Shown: positions 1-9,877, numbered from the stretch's first letter. The stretch is 64,000 bases of DNA from Lachnospiraceae bacterium (GCA_910576335.1 CAJTIU010000002.1:237482-301481); one strand, 5' to 3'. The notes: generated from the letters alone by a model not told the origin. Numbers and translations are program-made.

Positions 1-1500
1 CTGACCTGGCATTCCGTAAAATATGATCTGCCACATTCACCATTCCGTCTTCAAGTATTACTGTCTTCAAATATTCCGCTCCTGCCATCGGACCATTTTC
101 TTTACTATTGTAACTGGTTGTTTCTGCCTTTGATACATTCTTGGGAATCGTTATACTCTGTATTGACGTCCCACGTATCATAAAATATCCCAGGCTCTCC
201 ACGGATTCCGGTATCTCCAGGGTCTCCAAAGCACTACAACTTGAAAATATACCTGACGGTAGTTCCCTGACGTTTTCTGTCAGGTCTACTTTCCATAACG
301 ATGTACAACCCCAAAAGGCATCCCACCCTAATTTCAACTGAAATCCGGTCTTACTATTGTAAGTAAATTCCACGGTTTCAAGCTCTTTGCATGATGCAAA
401 TGCACTCCCTCCTATCTGTTCCACCGTTTTGGGCAATACTACTTCCTTTATACTCGTTCCATAAAATGCCCTATCATGTATCACCTTGATACCCGACGGC
501 CATTTTACTTCTGCCAGCCTTGAGCATCCATAAAAAGCCTCGGATGCCACCGTTTCCACGCTGTCCGGCAATGTAATACTGGAAAGCCCTGCGCAGTCTC
601 TGAACACACCATTTCCGATCCACTTTACGGTAGATGGTATGCTTATACTTGTTACTGACCTGGCATTCCGTAAAATATGATCTGCTACATTCACCATTCC
701 GTCTTCAAGTATTACTGTCTTCAAATATTCCGCTCCTGCCATCGGACCATTTTCTTTACTATTGTAACTGGTTGTTTCTGCCTTTGATACATTCTTGGGA
801 ATCGTTATACTCTGTATTGACGTCCCACGTATCATAAAATATCCCAGGCTCTCCACGGATTCCGGTATCTCCAGGGTCTCCAAAGCACTACAACTTGAAA
901 ATATACCTGACGGTAGTTCCCTAACGTTTTCTGTCAGGTCTACTTTCCATAACGATGTACAACCCCAAAAGGCATCCCACCCTAATTTCAACTGAAATCC
1001 GGTCTTACTATTGTAAGTAAATTCCACGGTTTCAAGCTCTTTGCATGATGCAAATGCACTCCCTCCTATCTGTTCCACCGTTTTGGGCAATACTACTTCC
1101 TTTATACTCGTTCCATAAAATGCCCTATCATGTATCACCTTGATACCCGACGGCCATTTTACTTCTGCCAGCCTTGAGCATCCATAAAAAGCCTCGGATG
1201 CCACCGTTTCCACGCTGTCCGGCAATGTAATACTGGAAAGCCCTGTGCAGTCTCTGAACACATCATTTCCGATCCACTTTACGGTAGATGGTATGCTTAT
1301 ATTTGTTACTGACCTGGCATTCCGTAAAATATGATCTGCCACATTCACCATTCCGTCTTCAAGTATTACTGTCTTCAAATATTCCGCTCCTGCCATCGGA
1401 CCATTTTCTTTACTATTGTAACTGGTTGTTTCTGCCTTTGATACATTCTTGGGAATCGTTATACTCTGTATTGACGTCCCACGTATCATAAAATATCCCA
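1..1500. repeat. 654-bp in-frame tandem repeat inside the LRR gene (about 2.3 copies in window)
   Basis: The sequence starting at 1 recurs at 655 and again at 1309, with only a handful of substitutions between copies (for example ctgacg/ctaacg near 270/924 and gcgcag/gtgcag near 590/1244). Identity ends at about 1500, after the third start. 654 is divisible by 3, so each unit encodes 218 residues comprising several LRR_5 motifs. The array continues beyond the left edge. Near identity at the DNA level points to recent duplication or ongoing homogenisation. Confidence 0.95.
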
Positions 1501-2209
1501 ATGTCTTTACCGATTCCGGTATTGTCAGATTTCTCAAGGAAAAACATCCATCAAATGCATAGCTCCCAATCTCCGTAACCGGATAATCCCCAATCATATC
1601 CGGCACAACCACCGTTGAAGCGGACCCTTTATACTTCTTTATCGTAACCTTGTTATTCGACACCGTATACTCAAAATCAGACGCTGCTGTACCTGCCCTC
1701 TGTACGCTGCTCCGCCTGACCGTTTGCATCTGAGTCTCATTTTCCTCTGAAGCGGCGTCTTCCAAAGCCTCCTCATCTGCACCTGTAATATCCGAAGATT
1801 CCTTTCCAGATTTTCCGTCATCCGAATCTCCCTGCATCCCCTGAATATTCTCAGTATCTTCTGCTTTCTCCGCTTCTGTTTTCTCCCCTCCTGCTTCTGT
1901 CTCCTTAGAATGCTTCCCTTCTGAGTCCCCCGCAAAGGCATCCTCATCCCTTCCTGAATCGCCCTTGTCACTCTCCTGGTCTTTTCTGTCATCTGCATCC
2001 GTCCTGTCATCCACCGTACCATCCTCTTCACCCAGTGCCGCATCCCGCCCAGTCCCATCTTTCGTAACTGTGCCATTCTCCGCACCCGGGTCCGGCATCT
2101 CTGCCGCAACGCCCATTCCGGCCTCCGCCGCATACGCCACTCCATTACACCCAGACACAATCGCCGCCGCAAGCAGTACCGCCAGTATCCTTCTCACCTT
2201 CTGCTTCAT
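1..2209 (-). CDS. BspA-like leucine-rich repeat surface protein, partial (3' end beyond window)
   Basis: Exported protein; at least 736 residues are visible and the frame is still open at the left edge. The N terminus is a signal peptide with a possible lipobox (IVSGC), followed by an AYAAEA stretch that could instead be a type I cleavage site. Residues about 30-165 form an acidic, E/D/G/S-rich linker. After it come LRR_5 (BspA/TpLRR) units with the usual signature of phrases like IPESV, a Cys and hydrophobic spacing. From about position 1500 leftward the coding sequence consists of nearly identical 654-bp (218-codon) tandem units. The ATG overlaps the stop of the STAND ATPase gene (ATGA), so translation is probably coupled. 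Such proteins are usually adhesins or binding proteins; the ligand is unknown. The frame was read directly from the sequence and has no internal stop. Confidence 0.85.
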   Translation of the reverse strand, partial: MKQKVRRILAVLLAAAIVSGCNGVAYAAEAGMGVAAEMPDPGAENGTVTKDGTGRDAALGEEDGTVDDRTDADDRKDQESDKGDSGRDEDAFAGDSEGKHSKETEAGGEKTEAEKAEDTENIQGMQGDSDDGKSGKESSDITGADEEALEDAASEENETQMQTVRRSSVQRAGTAASDFEYTVSNNKVTIKKYKGSASTVVVPDMIGDYPVTEIGSYAFDGCFSLRNLTIPESVKTLGYFMIRGTSIQSITIPKNVSKAETTSYNSKENGPMAGAEYLKTVILEDGMVNVADHILRNARSVTNISIPSTVKWIGNDVFRDCTGLSSITLPDSVETVASEAFYGCSRLAEVKWPSGIKVIHDRAFYGTSIKEVVLPKTVEQIGGSAFASCKELETVEFTYNSKTGFQLKLGWDAFWGCTSLWKVDLTENVRELPSGIFSSCSALETLEIPESVESLGYFMIRGTSIQSITIPKNVSKAETTSYNSKENGPMAGAEYLKTVILEDGMVNVADHILRNARSVTSISIPSTVKWIGNGVFRDCAGLSSITLPDSVETVASEAFYGCSRLAEVKWPSGIKVIHDRAFYGTSIKEVVLPKTVEQIGGSAFASCKELETVEFTYNSKTGFQLKLGWDAFWGCTSLWKVDLTENVRELPSGIFSSCSALETLEIPESVESLGYFMIRGTSIQSITIPKNVSKAETTSYNSKENGPMAGAEYLKTVILEDGMVNVADHILRNARS

Positions 2210-4305
2210 GATTCCATTCCCTCCTCTTCGCACATACACTTCTTCCACTCCTGTTCGATCATCGTTCTTTCCAGATGCCCCTCTACGAGAAATAGCTCTG
2301 CCATCTCCTTTGCCCTCTCCACATACATCCTGTACTTTTTCCTGTCCATCAGATGCTTCCAGACAACAGCCGCATCATGATAGATGTAAGCCTTCGTTGC
2401 ACCTCTTTCCTTCCAGGAAGCCGCCAGCCTCTGTCCTTTCTCGCACCATTCCAGTGCATCCTTATATTTTTTCTGCTCTATGCACACACGCGTATGCTCT
2501 ATATAAGTATTGATTAAGTATCCTCCAAGAGCACTGAATCCCTTCTCTGATTCCATCTCCTTAAGATAGATCTTTTCTGCCCGGAGCAGACACTCTTTTG
2601 CCTTCTCATATTCACCCTTCCAGACAAAATACCGATTGTATTTCATCTGATACAGCGCCTCCAGCTCCGGCTCCTTATCCGGCAGATCCCGGTAAGCAAG
2701 CCAGGTCCTTTCGAACCAGGGGGCGGCTTTTTCTTTCTCCCGCCTGTTATGCCAGACCGACGCCACCTGATGGGCTGCCCTGGCAGTATAAGGATGCGGG
2801 CATCCGAACTTCTTTTTGCAAATTTCATACAGCTCTTCATTATACCGCACTGCATGCTCCCAAAGCCCTAGCTGCCACAGGAGATCTGTCATGATAAAAG
2901 CTGATTCTATGAATCTTGTATCTGCAAGGGGCAGTACCTCCAGCATGCGCAGAATATATGTCTGAAACTGCATCTTACTCTTTACAGGTCTGTTCCAGAA
3001 ATCCTTAAGCTCCTCCGTAAAGTTTAAGATAAACTGCCGGCATCCCGGCCAGTCTGGCCGCAGGATCTCTTCCACCTCGCGCCGGACCAGGGAATGCAGT
3101 ACGATCTGTTCTCCTGCTGCATCATACTCGATCAGCCCTCTCCTCCTCAGCATCTGCACCTGCGCCTCTGACAGCCGGCCCCCGCTAAGCCGCAAAAACC
3201 ATTTAAGCTTCATGCCTGCTGCTGGAAGCAGGGCGGCATTTTTCAGAACCTGCTGTTCTTTTCCAGGAAGTTCGTGAAGATCAAAGATATATTCTTCCAG
3301 CTCCGTTTTTCCCTTTTGTATCTCAGAAGGCCGGATGCCTTCCATGGCACAGTGTCTGGCAAGAAGCTTGACATATAATGTATGCCCCTCAAATCTCTGA
3401 AGCAGCCTTTCTACATCCGCTTCCTCTCCCAGATGCACCTCTCCGTAATATGACGAAAAAAGGCACAGCAGCTCCCTTTTATCCGCCAGTGCCCGAATCT
3501 CAAGACCCGTCCGGCCAAAGCAGGCAGGATCCGTCCGGGTCGTAAAAAGCAGATGACAGGGCAGCTCAAGTACATCCTCGATAAAATCATCTGTTACAAC
3601 ATCCAGATTATCGATCAGAATAAGCGTCCTGTTATCTGTAATCTTCTTAAGTGTATTTAGTTTCTGCCTGACATACCAGCCACGCTCTCCTCTTTTCCCT
3701 ACCGGGATAAATGCCATATTCTCCACAGAAATCCTCTGGTCATCTGCAAAAAGCTCCCGCAGACCGCCGTCACAGGGGGCATATACAACCGTATCATACC
3801 GCCTGCCATACTGCCAGGCATAAGCTCTTGCCACAGCACTCTTCCCGATTCCGCCGATTCCATACAGGAATACATAGTGCTGCTCTTCCAGAAGCTTTGC
3901 GATCTGGCGGATCTCTTCCTTCCGGCCTACCAGCCCCTGCTCCGTCTCTGGAACAGGACGACCGGACAGTCTGTATATCCGCTCTGTTTCTGGTTCCTCC
4001 CGGGAAATGCTCTGTTCCAGCTTCTTAAGTCTCTCCCAGAGCACCTTCTCGTCTAGAAAATACTTCGGTGTATTGGCAAATACAGCAAAGAGAATCTCGT
4101 TCCATTCCACGGCCTGCTCCCTGGTTAACCCTGATTCTTTCTCTTTCCCAGGCATAATCAGCCAGACAGTATGGGGAGACGTATAAGCCGCCTTCCCACT
4201 GTCCTCCATATCAGCTGTCCTTTCGAAGCATTCCCTGATACTCATGCCGGTGTCCCGAAGTTCGAGCCATGCCTTTATTCTCTTACTATATACTTCCTTA
4301 CTCAT
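2206..4305 (-). CDS. STAND-class (NB-ARC-like) ATPase with C-terminal helical/TPR-like region
   Basis: 699-aa cytoplasmic protein with no signal peptide. A roughly 125-residue N-terminal helical region precedes a nucleotide-binding module: Walker A GIGGIGKS at residues 149-156, Walker B LILIDNLD at about 228-235, and a sensor-like LLFTTRT at about 252-258. A winged-helix-like part follows, then from about residue 440 a helical C terminus whose spacing resembles TPRs. This is the architecture of STAND signalling ATPases, which use the repeats to sense a ligand and oligomerise on ATP binding; known relatives act in regulation or antiphage defence. It lies 14 bp after the RCC1/LRR gene and overlaps the next LRR gene by ATGA, so it is sandwiched between two exported proteins. 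The N terminus matches no effector I recognise, so its output is unknown. Confidence 0.85.
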   Translation of the reverse strand: MSKEVYSKRIKAWLELRDTGMSIRECFERTADMEDSGKAAYTSPHTVWLIMPGKEKESGLTREQAVEWNEILFAVFANTPKYFLDEKVLWERLKKLEQSISREEPETERIYRLSGRPVPETEQGLVGRKEEIRQIAKLLEEQHYVFLYGIGGIGKSAVARAYAWQYGRRYDTVVYAPCDGGLRELFADDQRISVENMAFIPVGKRGERGWYVRQKLNTLKKITDNRTLILIDNLDVVTDDFIEDVLELPCHLLFTTRTDPACFGRTGLEIRALADKRELLCLFSSYYGEVHLGEEADVERLLQRFEGHTLYVKLLARHCAMEGIRPSEIQKGKTELEEYIFDLHELPGKEQQVLKNAALLPAAGMKLKWFLRLSGGRLSEAQVQMLRRRGLIEYDAAGEQIVLHSLVRREVEEILRPDWPGCRQFILNFTEELKDFWNRPVKSKMQFQTYILRMLEVLPLADTRFIESAFIMTDLLWQLGLWEHAVRYNEELYEICKKKFGCPHPYTARAAHQVASVWHNRREKEKAAPWFERTWLAYRDLPDKEPELEALYQMKYNRYFVWKGEYEKAKECLLRAEKIYLKEMESEKGFSALGGYLINTYIEHTRVCIEQKKYKDALEWCEKGQRLAASWKERGATKAYIYHDAAVVWKHLMDRKKYRMYVERAKEMAELFLVEGHLERTMIEQEWKKCMCEEEGMES

Positions 4306-4319
4306 CTTCTTTCACCTTT

Positions 4320-7300
4320 TTAGCTGACTCTGAATCTTTTTCCGGCTCCTCTTGACTGAAAGATCTTCCGGTAACTGCTTTTCTGCTTCTTCGGCACTTT
4401 AAATCTGCAGGAGCTCCTGATGCCTTTGAATGCACTGACTCCGACCTTCGCTTTCTTAAGCTTTGAGGTCTTAAAGGTTATACTTCCCAGCTTCTTATCT
4501 CCGTAAAACGCTTTTTTCCCAATAGAGGCAAGCTTTGGAGATTTTGCCGTAACAGATGTCAGTGAAGTGCATCCCTGAAACGCCTGGCTTCCGATCTTTT
4601 TCAGAGCTGCTGAGGTAATATTACATTTCCTAATTGCTTTGCATCCATAAAATGCCTTATTTCCGATTACTTTTACCTTCGGGAGAGTGACCGCGTTCTT
4701 CCTGCTTCCTACTGTGGCAAGTTTCGCACACTGGTAAAACGCACCGTCTCCGATTGAAGCCACTTTTTTACAGCCGCTTACCTTCACAAGCTTTTTACAT
4801 CCCCGGAACGCATTCTTCGCAATAGCAGTGACCTGGCAGGCAGAGCCATTTAGAACCACTGTATCTGGAATCACTTTAGTTTTTAAGGATTTATCCGTTA
4901 CTGCCATAACGGTTACTTCCTTCCCGGAGGCAGATACCTTATATTTTACTTTATCCTTTACAAAGGATGCTCCGGGCTCTGGGGATGATGTCTGTTGGGT
5001 TTTATTCTCTTCTTTGTCTTTATTATCCTCTGGTTTGGGCACCTTGTCATAGCGGGCTGTCAGTTTTACGTTCCGGGCAGGCATTGCTACGACCGCACTC
5101 TCTTTGTCCGGTTCTGAGATTACTGTCCCTTTTACATCAGCATCCCACACGCGAAAGAGCATTCCGTTTAAGACTCCTGCAAATACTTTTATCTTTTCCC
5201 CTTCATAGAACTGTCCTTCAAAAGCCATTCCGTTTTCGCCTGCAAGATAGCCATTCTCTAATGTAAGCGTATATTTTCTGGCAGAGCTGCTTTCTGTATC
5301 CACAGTCGGTATGATAAGGCCTGACGTTCTCTCCTCCCTGAAATCATAATCCCGGCTTTTGTCTGACAGACTTGTCTTTGATGTGTACTTTGTATTCTTT
5401 TTCAGCGGAATGTCCAGATACTTCACTGTCCGGGCAAGCTCACTGCTGTTATTATATTCACTCTCCCTTTCGTAATTCTCAATGACAACATCCATTGTCC
5501 CGTCATCTGTTCCCGCATAGGTTACTGTATACTGTCCCGAATCGCCATAAAACCAGATCGACTTTTCCTCCCCTGATACAGCGACTGTAAATGGCTCCCC
5601 TTCTTTACAGTATGGCCTGCCGCTAATGACAGAGGCCACTATATTTCCGGACGCATCTGTGACACGGACATCTACCGGACAAGAGATATAGTATTTTTCC
5701 TTCAGCTCCTGGAAACGCCCCTGGTACTCTTTGTATTTTTGCGGATAAACCTCCTCAAGTCCATAGAGCCAGCCCATCTGTGTACTTCCATACTCCAGCC
5801 GGTAAAGGCTCTGTATATTTTTGATGGATTTCTTCAGTTCTTCTCCACTGGATGCCCCGAATTTTTCCCAGAGCTTTCCAGCAAGGCTGTCTGTCACTGT
5901 CTCTGTAAATGAAGATGCGCTCTCACAGTCCTCATCCAGATAATTATAATACACGTCAATGGACGCCAGATAATTCTCTGCATTTTCCCTGTTTCTTTCC
6001 GATGCGAATGCTGACTTTTCTTTCTCATAGGCGCTGTGTACCAGTTCCCGGACATCCAGCATGGCCGCAAGCTTGAATGTCCGCTCTGCTATACTGCTTG
6101 TATGGAACACACTGTCTGCCACAAATGTACCTGTTTTATAAGACGCCCAGTACAGGCCGGCCATCGGACATGCCGCACAGACAGACAGCTTTACGTCCTC
6201 CCACATCTTATCCATTGCCCACTTTACAACTTCCTCTCCGCCAAGAATAAGAGAGCCGGCGGCAACTTTCTCAATGAATTTCTTAGACTCTTCATTCATA
6301 ATCCTTACGCATTCCCGAAGAGCTGTTTTTAATTCCAGATCACTCACAGGACATGCCTCATACATATCCGTAAGAATCTGCTTATAGGACTCACTCATAG
6401 AGGCAAGTGCAACACAGTTGGCGCAGTGCTCCACATATTCTTTCAGGTCATCCATAACATCCAGGCATTTCACCGCACCCTCCAGGGTATCTGATAGCTT
6501 CATAATCTTATCATAAGATTTAAAATAATCCTGTGTCAGGAATCGTATCCACTCTTTCTGCTCCTGTCCAAGGTCTGACAAATCATACATATCCTCTACC
6601 ATGACTCCATAGATATTTGCCATATCTGTTTTTATAACGCCTAAAAGCTTCTTTGCATCCTTATGGATATTTTCGTCTGAGATCTCAAATCTTTCGGACG
6701 CATCCTGGAAGATAGAGAAAATAATTCCTTCATATACATCCTTCTGACTGAATACATTTCCTTTATCCAGTACTGTGGACGGCGAATCCACCGTCTCCAG
6801 GGTCTTCTTCATGGTATCCCAGAGCAAAGCCTTTGTAGCAAGCCCCTCCTCTTTCGCTGCCTTCCAGGTGATCTGTGAGGGTGTATCTGAGCTGAAATGA
6901 TAATTCATGCCCGCGTCAGACCCCTTGTCTTTATAAAAATCATAAAGATAAGAAGCGTGGTAAAGGCTTTCATCAAACTGCTGATCTTCCTTTTCCTCCT
7001 CAGATTCCTCCACGGTCACTCTGCATTTTGCCGTAAGCCCGTTTGATGTCTTTCCTGTAATGACCGCCGTGCCCTTTACACCCGGGGTAATACTTGCCTG
7101 GAATGTGGCCAACCGGCTTCCAGATGCAGAAAGCCCTGTTCTTTTGCAGCCTGTAACCTTTGCGACCGCCGGATTGCTGCTAGACCATATAATCTCAGAT
7201 ATCTCTTTTTCAAAAAAGTCACCGGATACCTCTGCATTGTCAGAAGCCTTTAGCTTTCCATTCAGCCTTATGGTCTCATCTGATGTTCCTGATGCTTCCG

Positions 7301-8645
7301 CATCAAGTGTAAATTCTATAAGGGAATCCTCTTTATCTGGCTCTGGAGATGGTTCGTTTCCGCCTGAAGAAAGGGGAAGCTCAATCTTTACCGGGCTTAA
7401 CTGTCCTCCTCCCCAGACATACAGTTCCCCATCTACTGTAATAGCTGCACTGGTATCAAGTCCCTGGAATACAGCACTTGCACCTTCTAATACCTTTGCC
7501 GGAATCATCTGCTTTTCTGTTGTCCCATTTCCTGCCTGCCCCTGATCATTCACTCCCCAGCAGTATACCTCTCCTCTTTCTGTCAGCGCAATGCTGTCTG
7601 ACCAGTTTACGGAAGCATATGTAACACCGCTTAATACCCTGACTGGCGATCCCTGATCCTCTGTATCTCCCGTTCCGACACGTCCGGAATTATTGGATCC
7701 CCAGCAGTATAGCTCCCCGTTCTTGGTGACAGCAGCGCTGTGCTCGGAATATACAGAAACAGAATCAGCATTGTCTAAGATCTTCAGAGGAGTGCTCTGC
7801 TTCGTATGAAATGAGGTCCCGCTTCCTGTTCCTGCAATTCCATGGAAATTACTCCCCCAGCTGTATAATCCCCCATCCTCAGTAATCGCAGCGCTGGAAA
7901 CCTTTCCTAATGAGACCGCTTTCACGCTGCCTTTTATCTTAACTGGCGTTGTCTGCTCGTTTTCTTTGCTTCCGCTTCCGATGATGCCATTGAGATTGCA
8001 GCCCCAGCAGTAGAGATCTCCATTCCCTGTGATCGCCGCGCTATGGCTCTGCCCCAAAGAGACATCCGTTACATTACTTAAAACCTTTACTGGCGTTGTC
8101 TGAATTTTCTTACTGCCATTTCCTACCTGGCCATATTCATTATACCCCCAGCAGTACAGGTCTCCATTCTTTGTTATGGCTGCTGTATGGCTTTTATTAT
8201 ATCCCTCGTAAATGCCTGTATAGACTTCTGACACATTTTCCATTACTCTTACTGGCCTTGTCTTATTCTCCGTAGTGCCGTCTCCCAGCTGTCCGTATTT
8301 GTTCATTCCCCAGCAGTACAGGGTTCCGTCTCTTGTGACAGCAGCGCTGTAATCCGTGCCTGCAGCAATGGACGCTACATTTTCTAATATTTTAACCGGC
8401 TCTTTCTGGTTCTCTCCACTTCCGTCTCCTACCGCTCCACAGGTATTGTATCCCCAGCAGTACAGATCACCGCCCTCTGTAAGAACCATATTATGGGAAG
8501 GCCCTAATGAAACCTGCGCAGTCTTCGCAGGAGTCTCTTCCTGTGCAAATACGGCAGCTGTTCCAGACTTTCCTGCAGCCATGCCTGCAATCATGACAGC
8601 TGACATGATTGCTGCCGCTGCCCGTTTCCATAATTTCCTGTACAT
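4320..8645 (-). CDS. Secreted RCC1-propeller / Ig-like / LRR surface protein
   Basis: About 1441 aa. A signal peptide is followed at about residues 40-430 by seven full RCC1-type repeats plus a partial one (recurring LYCWG...NxxGQxGxG), predicting a seven-bladed propeller. Next come a Big2-like Ig domain (about 455-545), a long helical region (about 570-1000), an Ig or prealbumin-like part and a repeat resembling InlB B-repeats (about 1110-1235), and five or six C-terminal LRR_5 units ending in a Lys/Arg-rich tail. The frame opens at 8663, but an AGAAAGGA ribosome site lies inside those first codons, 4 and 7 nt before the ATGs at 8648 and 8645, so I prefer the later start. It is first in a unit with the STAND ATPase and the partial LRR gene. 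No LPXTG motif or SLH domain was seen, so anchoring is unclear. Confidence 0.85.
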   Translation of the reverse strand: MYRKLWKRAAAAIMSAVMIAGMAAGKSGTAAVFAQEETPAKTAQVSLGPSHNMVLTEGGDLYCWGYNTCGAVGDGSGENQKEPVKILENVASIAAGTDYSAAVTRDGTLYCWGMNKYGQLGDGTTENKTRPVRVMENVSEVYTGIYEGYNKSHTAAITKNGDLYCWGYNEYGQVGNGSKKIQTTPVKVLSNVTDVSLGQSHSAAITGNGDLYCWGCNLNGIIGSGSKENEQTTPVKIKGSVKAVSLGKVSSAAITEDGGLYSWGSNFHGIAGTGSGTSFHTKQSTPLKILDNADSVSVYSEHSAAVTKNGELYCWGSNNSGRVGTGDTEDQGSPVRVLSGVTYASVNWSDSIALTERGEVYCWGVNDQGQAGNGTTEKQMIPAKVLEGASAVFQGLDTSAAITVDGELYVWGGGQLSPVKIELPLSSGGNEPSPEPDKEDSLIEFTLDAEASGTSDETIRLNGKLKASDNAEVSGDFFEKEISEIIWSSSNPAVAKVTGCKRTGLSASGSRLATFQASITPGVKGTAVITGKTSNGLTAKCRVTVEESEEEKEDQQFDESLYHASYLYDFYKDKGSDAGMNYHFSSDTPSQITWKAAKEEGLATKALLWDTMKKTLETVDSPSTVLDKGNVFSQKDVYEGIIFSIFQDASERFEISDENIHKDAKKLLGVIKTDMANIYGVMVEDMYDLSDLGQEQKEWIRFLTQDYFKSYDKIMKLSDTLEGAVKCLDVMDDLKEYVEHCANCVALASMSESYKQILTDMYEACPVSDLELKTALRECVRIMNEESKKFIEKVAAGSLILGGEEVVKWAMDKMWEDVKLSVCAACPMAGLYWASYKTGTFVADSVFHTSSIAERTFKLAAMLDVRELVHSAYEKEKSAFASERNRENAENYLASIDVYYNYLDEDCESASSFTETVTDSLAGKLWEKFGASSGEELKKSIKNIQSLYRLEYGSTQMGWLYGLEEVYPQKYKEYQGRFQELKEKYYISCPVDVRVTDASGNIVASVISGRPYCKEGEPFTVAVSGEEKSIWFYGDSGQYTVTYAGTDDGTMDVVIENYERESEYNNSSELARTVKYLDIPLKKNTKYTSKTSLSDKSRDYDFREERTSGLIIPTVDTESSSARKYTLTLENGYLAGENGMAFEGQFYEGEKIKVFAGVLNGMLFRVWDADVKGTVISEPDKESAVVAMPARNVKLTARYDKVPKPEDNKDKEENKTQQTSSPEPGASFVKDKVKYKVSASGKEVTVMAVTDKSLKTKVIPDTVVLNGSACQVTAIAKNAFRGCKKLVKVSGCKKVASIGDGAFYQCAKLATVGSRKNAVTLPKVKVIGNKAFYGCKAIRKCNITSAALKKIGSQAFQGCTSLTSVTAKSPKLASIGKKAFYGDKKLGSITFKTSKLKKAKVGVSAFKGIRSSCRFKVPKKQKSSYRKIFQSRGAGKRFRVS

Positions 8646-8692
8646 CATACCATCCTTTCTCATTTCTACTTAGGATCTGTCATGAAATAAAC

Positions 8693-8850
8693 GTAACTGC
8701 TCAGTACCTTCACAGTTACATGCAAAAATCCATTTGAAATTGCCTTCGGCAATGGGATTTTTGCACTCCTGAATCACTTTCTTACGGTCTGTGCAGTAAA
8801 TACCCTCGCTTCGCTGGGGCAGACCCTGCACAGACCTGCTGAGTAGTTAC
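8693..8850. repeat. 158-bp palindromic repeat element (family A, full-length copy)
   Basis: The ends are near-perfect inverted repeats: gtaactgctcag at 8693-8704 and ctgagtagttac at 8839-8850. Inside are two further hairpins. One joins tgcaaaaatcc at 8721 with ggatttttgca near 8754-8764, with a ttgcc/ggcaa inner stem. The other joins ggtctgtgcag at 8786-8796 with ctgcacagacc near 8825-8835. The whole would fold as a three-way or cloverleaf structure. Related shorter copies lie at about 55106-55192 and 62140-62256. It separates the gene ending at 8918 from the RCC1 gene. Confidence 0.8.
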
Positions 8851-8917
8851 AAATAAACTTTCATTTTGACTTGTCTAAATCTGCATATGCGTCGTTGTCG
8901 TCAATCGGCGTACCCCA

Positions 8918-9877
8918 CTACGATTCACGAGATTCATTATCCATAGAGCGAAATTTCATAAACCGCAGATTTTTCAGATACTGCAGGGCTGCAGTGTTCC
9001 CGCTTTTTTCTTCCTTTGCAATTCGCATCTTCACTGTGTGGTCATATTCTCTCAGAATCTCCTTCATCCGTTCTCTGTCAGTCTCCGCCCCTTCTGAAGG
9101 TTCATCTATGGTCAGTCCAAGTATACAGCTAATTGCACAGTCTACATATCCATTCAGCGCCCTCTCCTGATTAAGCGGCGCATATCCCAGACGGGCGAGC
9201 CATTCCCCCAATGTTTTGGAATCCACATCCGGCATAAGCAGAAGAATGAGCAGACGCAATATATTTTCTCTTGATATAATGGTATCCTTTTCAACATATT
9301 TTCGGAATTCACCGGCAAAATTCCTACTATAGAGATGCTCCCGGTAGCAGTGGACTCTCATGGAAGCATCCACATCCAGACAGTCCATCGCATCTGCATA
9401 AAAAATGTGCCGGAGATATCTTCGCTGCGTGCCGGGCTTAACATTCAGCCTGTCTAAACGTTCGTAAGAAATCCGACATAGATATTGCTGAAATAACTCT
9501 TCTATCATCTGTTCCCTGTTTTTTACGGGTGATAACCGCTGACTGCACAGATCCTCCGTAAAAAAGTGATCCATTTCACCTTCGGACAGCTCCAATGCCT
9601 GCCCAAGTCTGATACATTCTTCCCGGTTTTTGGGCAGATGCTGTGAGAGACGCCAGAAACGAATTTTCTGCATCTCGTGCTCACTCGGTTCCTTCCCATA
9701 CATCCGAAAGAATATTTCACGATCCAGCTTCCGCAGTGAAGAAATATTATGGCGCGCCTTGTATTCCCCAAACCATACAGAATTCTGCTGTGTCCTCTCA
9801 GCAGCCGTTCTAAGACACCTGTCAATGCAGGCAGTTATCTCTGTCTCATACATCCTTATCCACAACTCTTTCTTCAC
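8918..9877 (-). CDS. Uncharacterised 319-aa soluble protein
   Basis: I do not recognise this family. The protein is soluble, rich in charged residues and mostly helical. Residues about 85-110 (KNREECIRLGQALELSEGEM) resemble a small DNA- or protein-binding helical motif seen in regulators. No catalytic motif or membrane segment is visible. The frame begins with a GTG at 9877; an ATG follows eight codons later at 9853, and neither has a convincing ribosome site, so the start is uncertain. It lies upstream of the RCC1-STAND-LRR unit on the same strand but is separated from it by the family A repeat element. A regulatory role for that unit is possible but is only a positional inference. Confidence 0.6.
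   Translation of the reverse strand: MKKELWIRMYETEITACIDRCLRTAAERTQQNSVWFGEYKARHNISSLRKLDREIFFRMYGKEPSEHEMQKIRFWRLSQHLPKNREECIRLGQALELSEGEMDHFFTEDLCSQRLSPVKNREQMIEELFQQYLCRISYERLDRLNVKPGTQRRYLRHIFYADAMDCLDVDASMRVHCYREHLYSRNFAGEFRKYVEKDTIISRENILRLLILLLMPDVDSKTLGEWLARLGYAPLNQERALNGYVDCAISCILGLTIDEPSEGAETDRERMKEILREYDHTVKMRIAKEEKSGNTAALQYLKNLRFMKFRSMDNESRES

Noticed and set aside
141-995. Identical 66-aa plus-strand ORFs at 141 and 795
   Set aside because: They are antisense shadows of the 654-bp repeat in the minus-strand LRR gene; the coding frame, start overlap and LRR motifs are on the minus strand.
1-1500. Possible CRISPR array
   Set aside because: Units are 654 bp, nearly identical throughout and coding; there are no short repeats with unique spacers and no cas genes.
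1639-2172. Arg-rich 177-aa minus-strand ORF
   Set aside because: It lies in another frame of the LRR gene's acidic linker; the composition is an artefact of that frame.
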